Shown piece by piece: positions 57,516 to 60,000 of a DNA stretch of 60,000 bases. Each line of letters begins with the position of its first letter. The first letter of the stretch is position 1. The position numbers and the translations under genes were made by a program. The notes under the pieces were generated by a model that worked only from the letters and a program-made list of their open reading frames with translations, was not told the DNA's origin and ran no database searches. The stretch is from Branchiostoma floridae (taxonomy: Eukaryota; Chordata; Leptocardii; Amphioxiformes; Branchiostomatidae): NCBI RefSeq assembly GCF_000003815.2, contig NC_049982.1, positions 7,609,849 through 7,669,848 on the forward strand, in the 5' to 3' direction.

Positions 57516-57861
57516 TTCCACTAGACGGCGATCGCGCTGCGCTCTCATTACGACCTAAAACGGAAGTATATAACCTTCCATTTCTTAAAATGTAAAAATG
57601 TGACTAAAAAGACAACAAAAACACACAAAGAGTAAAAAGATTATTTTTCTATACAATTGCAGTGACGATGAAGTAAAGTGATGGGTGTCTCTCGAAACGT
57701 CCGGAAGTAAATCTCTAATTCTATCCAGTTGTAGAGATTGAATTATATTTGAATATTGTTTACCTGGATGTTTATCAATCTTCCTGATAGATAATAATTC
57801 GTTGAGCGATGTGTCAAATTTTGGTTCGCAGCGAGCGCGACAGAGCGTCGTCCTCGTGGAA
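57516..57861. mobile_element. foldback element, TTCCACTAGACGGCGATCGCGC arms
   Basis: TTCCACTAGACGGCGATCGC, then GCTGCGCTCTC, pairs with GCGAGCGCGACAGAGCGTCG, then TCCTCGTGGAA at the right end. Second member of the 13930-14163 family. On the minus strand the interior reads CTTTGTGTGTTTTTGTTGTC, related to the shared MITE core. A copy of the AGAGATTGAATT repeat (57685-57780) is nested inside. Confidence 0.8.
57685..57780. repeat. nested dispersed repeat copy
   Basis: CTCGAAACGTCCGGAAGTAA, CTATCCAGTTGTAGAGATTG, then GAATATTGTTTACCTGGATG. Member of the family at 22983-23503, inserted within the foldback at 57516-57861. Confidence 0.65.
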
Positions 57862-58149
57862 CAGGAGTATTAACGGCATTAACGTCAGTGACGGTGGCAG
57901 GAAAATAAAGAGCAATTTTACTAACTTATGAAGGTATCGCGTTACGCGTTGGAGAGAACACTCAGGAAATGTGTTTAAGCCAACTTCTCTGCGAACCTAT
58001 ATTATTTGAGACGGGTTTACGCAAACCTCCCTGTGCTCAGAAATGTGTCTGACGGGCTTTTAGGTAACCAGAGAGGCGTGCTCACTCGCCTAAGTGCGTA
58101 TCAGCCGCCTCTGCTAATATATCGATCGATCAGATCGATACGCAAGCGT

Positions 58150-58760
58150 GAATGGTGCCTCACTGACTTCCTGACGCTTGATTTTAAGTTGAGACCTCAT
58201 GTCGGACATAATGCCATTCCACAAGAAGGCCAATGATCCGTACGTTTTAACAGTCATTCGCACCGACACGGATTGGATATACTTGTTTGTATATATAGAA
58301 AACTACCGTGAGTGCGCATCGCTTGGGTCTTACCTTCGTGTCTCCCCGACGTTTGATTCTAAATTCTAAATATCGGACATAATGCAGTCTACAAGAGGGT
58401 CAATGATCCGTACGGTTTAACAGTCATTTGCACCGACACGGATTGGATAGGAAAACTGACGTGAGTGTGCATCACTTGGGCCTTAGTTTTGCGTCTCCCT
58501 GACGCTTGATTCTAAATTGAGACCTCATATCGGACATAATGCAGTCTACAAGAGGGTCAATGATCCGTACGTTTTAACAGTCATTTGCACCGACAAGGAT
58601 TGGATAGGAAAACTGCCGTGAGTGCGCATCACTTGGGCCTTAGTTTTGCGTCTTTCTGACGCTTGGTTTTCAATTGGGACCTCATTTGCATAATATCGTT
58701 CTACAAGAAGGTCAATGACCCTTTCTAACAGTCCTTCACACCCACATGGATTGGATAGGA
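58150..58760. repeat. four-copy tandem repeat, about 154-170 bp unit
   Basis: AATGATCCGTACGTTTTAAC recurs at about 58231, 58402 and 58559, with a diverged fourth copy near 58712. Each unit also has CACCGACACGGATTGGATA, CGTGAGTGCGCATC-CTTGGG and TCCCTGACGCTTGATTCTAA. The first unit carries an extra TTGTTTGTATATAT insert. Confidence 0.92.
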
Positions 58761-59594
58761 AAGCCCTTGCGTCCCATCCATTCATTTTCTGCAAGGCTAT
58801 CGCTTACCGGTCACATTTTGGTCACAAACGTACACCGGTACCTTTGCAGTACAAGTAGTTCGGGGCAGATCGCAAGCAAAGATTTAGTTACAATCGTCGT
58901 CCATCAAGTGGACATGGAGTTAGGACTATCTTTCGTTGTATCAATTTTGATAGCCTGATTAAATCTCGCTTATAGCAGCCCGCCAAACATCCGCCAGTTA
59001 GAGCCCTGGACAGCGGAGTTTGTGTTACACAGACTACAATTTTGACTGGCCAACAAAAATAAAATGATATACAAGAACATAACACTCACCTGTCACACTC
59101 TTGCGAAGCCAAAACCACACTGACACAGCTGCCAAGATAGATCCCAAACCGGACGTTCAAAACTCACTGCAGAACGTTTGCTATAAACTCCTCCAAAAGT
59201 TACATCCGTCTAAACAATCACACACTGACCTTTGACCCCTGGAATACACAGTCCGATATATCAGGTGTGAAGCCAAATCCCTGCGCCGCGAAATACATGA
59301 GGGGTCAGGTACTGCGGCTGCGCACTGCAGGAGAGGAGCAAACATTTCGCAGCGAAGATTACTATGGCAACGACCTTTGTAAAAGCTAACAGATGTTTTG
59401 TAGTAGCCGATTCCACAAACCTTTAAATTGGAAAACCTATTTTTCAACAACTTTCCTTGTTTGAAATTGAACTGGCTATTTCACAATTTAATACTATATG
59501 AATAAATGCATTTAAAGGCAACCTTTCAAATGAGCTATTTGCCTTCATTGATTTAATGGGATTGGAAATTGGGACACTCCAAAGAGACCCTTTA

Positions 59595-59993
59595 GGAATC
59601 CTTAAGATAATGATATGCAGCGGGAAAACATGGCACTGTTTTGGCGCACACCACAGCAGCAATCCTAAAGATAATGATATGCAGCGGGAAAACATGGCAC
59701 TGTTTCGGCGCGCACCACGGCAGCAATCCTAAAGATAATGAATGAATGGAAACCTTTATTGTACATACATATATACCCACTGGGCTCAGTACAGGTCGCA
59801 ACAAGAGATACATGAAGAATATTGAAAATATAGAAACAGATATGCTTTATAAGTAAAGGTTTGTCTAAGTTCATAAGGAATGTGGATTTGACTATATTAC
59901 TTGGTTGTATGAAGTGGGATAATGATATGCAGCGGGAAAACATGGCACTGTTTTGGCGGGCACCACAGCAGCAACTGTCGTAGTGTTCCGATA
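59595..59993. repeat. three-copy 64-bp repeat, one gap filled by another repeat
   Basis: ATAATGATATGCAGCGGGAA, AACATGGCACTGTTTTGGCG and CACCACAGCAGCAA occur near 59608, 59672 and 59921. Copies 1 and 2 are adjacent. Between copies 2 and 3 lies about 190 bp beginning GAATGGAAACCTTTATTGTA, with similarity to 21050-21210 (AACAGATATGCTTTA, ACATACATAT), which looks like an inserted interspersed repeat. Confidence 0.88.
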
Positions 59994-60000
59994 ATAGAGC

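Larger units (their letters stand above)
51886..60000. other. repeat-dominated region, no host gene recognised
   Basis: Besides the tandem arrays, foldback elements and SINE listed separately, 53541-54767, 54830-55382, 56531-57515 and 58770-59590 show only short unassignable open frames. A hydrophobic exon-like piece on the minus strand near 59100-59150 was considered and not accepted. Confidence 0.5.

Noticed and set aside
59080-59160. Minus-strand exon with a transmembrane-like segment (GSILAAVSVWFWLRK) and a GTGAGT donor
   Set aside because: The hydrophobic reading is only one of three frames, the upstream side has stops, and no partner exon was found.

Overview
The window is intron-rich animal nuclear DNA. 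It is most likely from a cephalochordate (amphioxus, Branchiostoma). This rests on a Gyc-88E-type soluble guanylate cyclase, a secreted PHB-depolymerase-like esterase pair, many short foldback (MITE-like) elements, and LINE, Penelope-like and SINE relics. The species call is inference. There is no bacterial, organellar or CRISPR signal.

Layout. (1) 368-8974, plus strand: two tandem esterase genes of the poly(3-hydroxybutyrate) depolymerase family. Only the last three exons of gene 1 lie in the window. Gene 2 is complete: 11 exons and 323 codons, with a signal peptide and a Ser-Asp-His triad. The shared exons have identical lengths (132, 26 and 62 nt) and phases, as expected of tandem duplicates. 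(2) 8975-15447: intergenic, packed with foldback elements and a Penelope-like GIY-YIG relic beside a perfect 141-bp inverted repeat. (3) 15448-40818, minus strand: a complete soluble guanylate cyclase gene of the Gyc-88E (atypical, oxygen-sensitive) type. It has 16 coding exons plus one duplicated alternative exon and encodes 726 aa. Intron 1 is about 10 kb. (4) 40819-60000: no convincing host gene. It holds a dead LINE reverse-transcriptase copy, several foldback elements, a tRNA-derived SINE and four or five tandem-repeat blocks.

The strongest discovery is in the cyclase. The catalytic-core exon exists as two consecutive copies (17529-17638 and 16962-17071). Both are 110 nt, enter in the same phase, leave in the same phase, and have good splice sites. 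Because 110 is not a multiple of 3, including both would break the frame, so they look like mutually exclusive exons. One copy carries the guanine-selecting Cys and the catalytic Asn and Arg. The other replaces all three and has the Val-Thr seen at that point in sGC alpha subunits. Splicing may therefore switch one gene between a beta-like catalytic subunit and an alpha-like or inactive partner.

A second theme is the foldback elements. Several with different terminal arms share a related AT-rich core, which suggests one family whose ends have been rebuilt repeatedly. One such element starts only 7 bp inside a cyclase intron, directly behind the splice donor of the heme-ligand exon.
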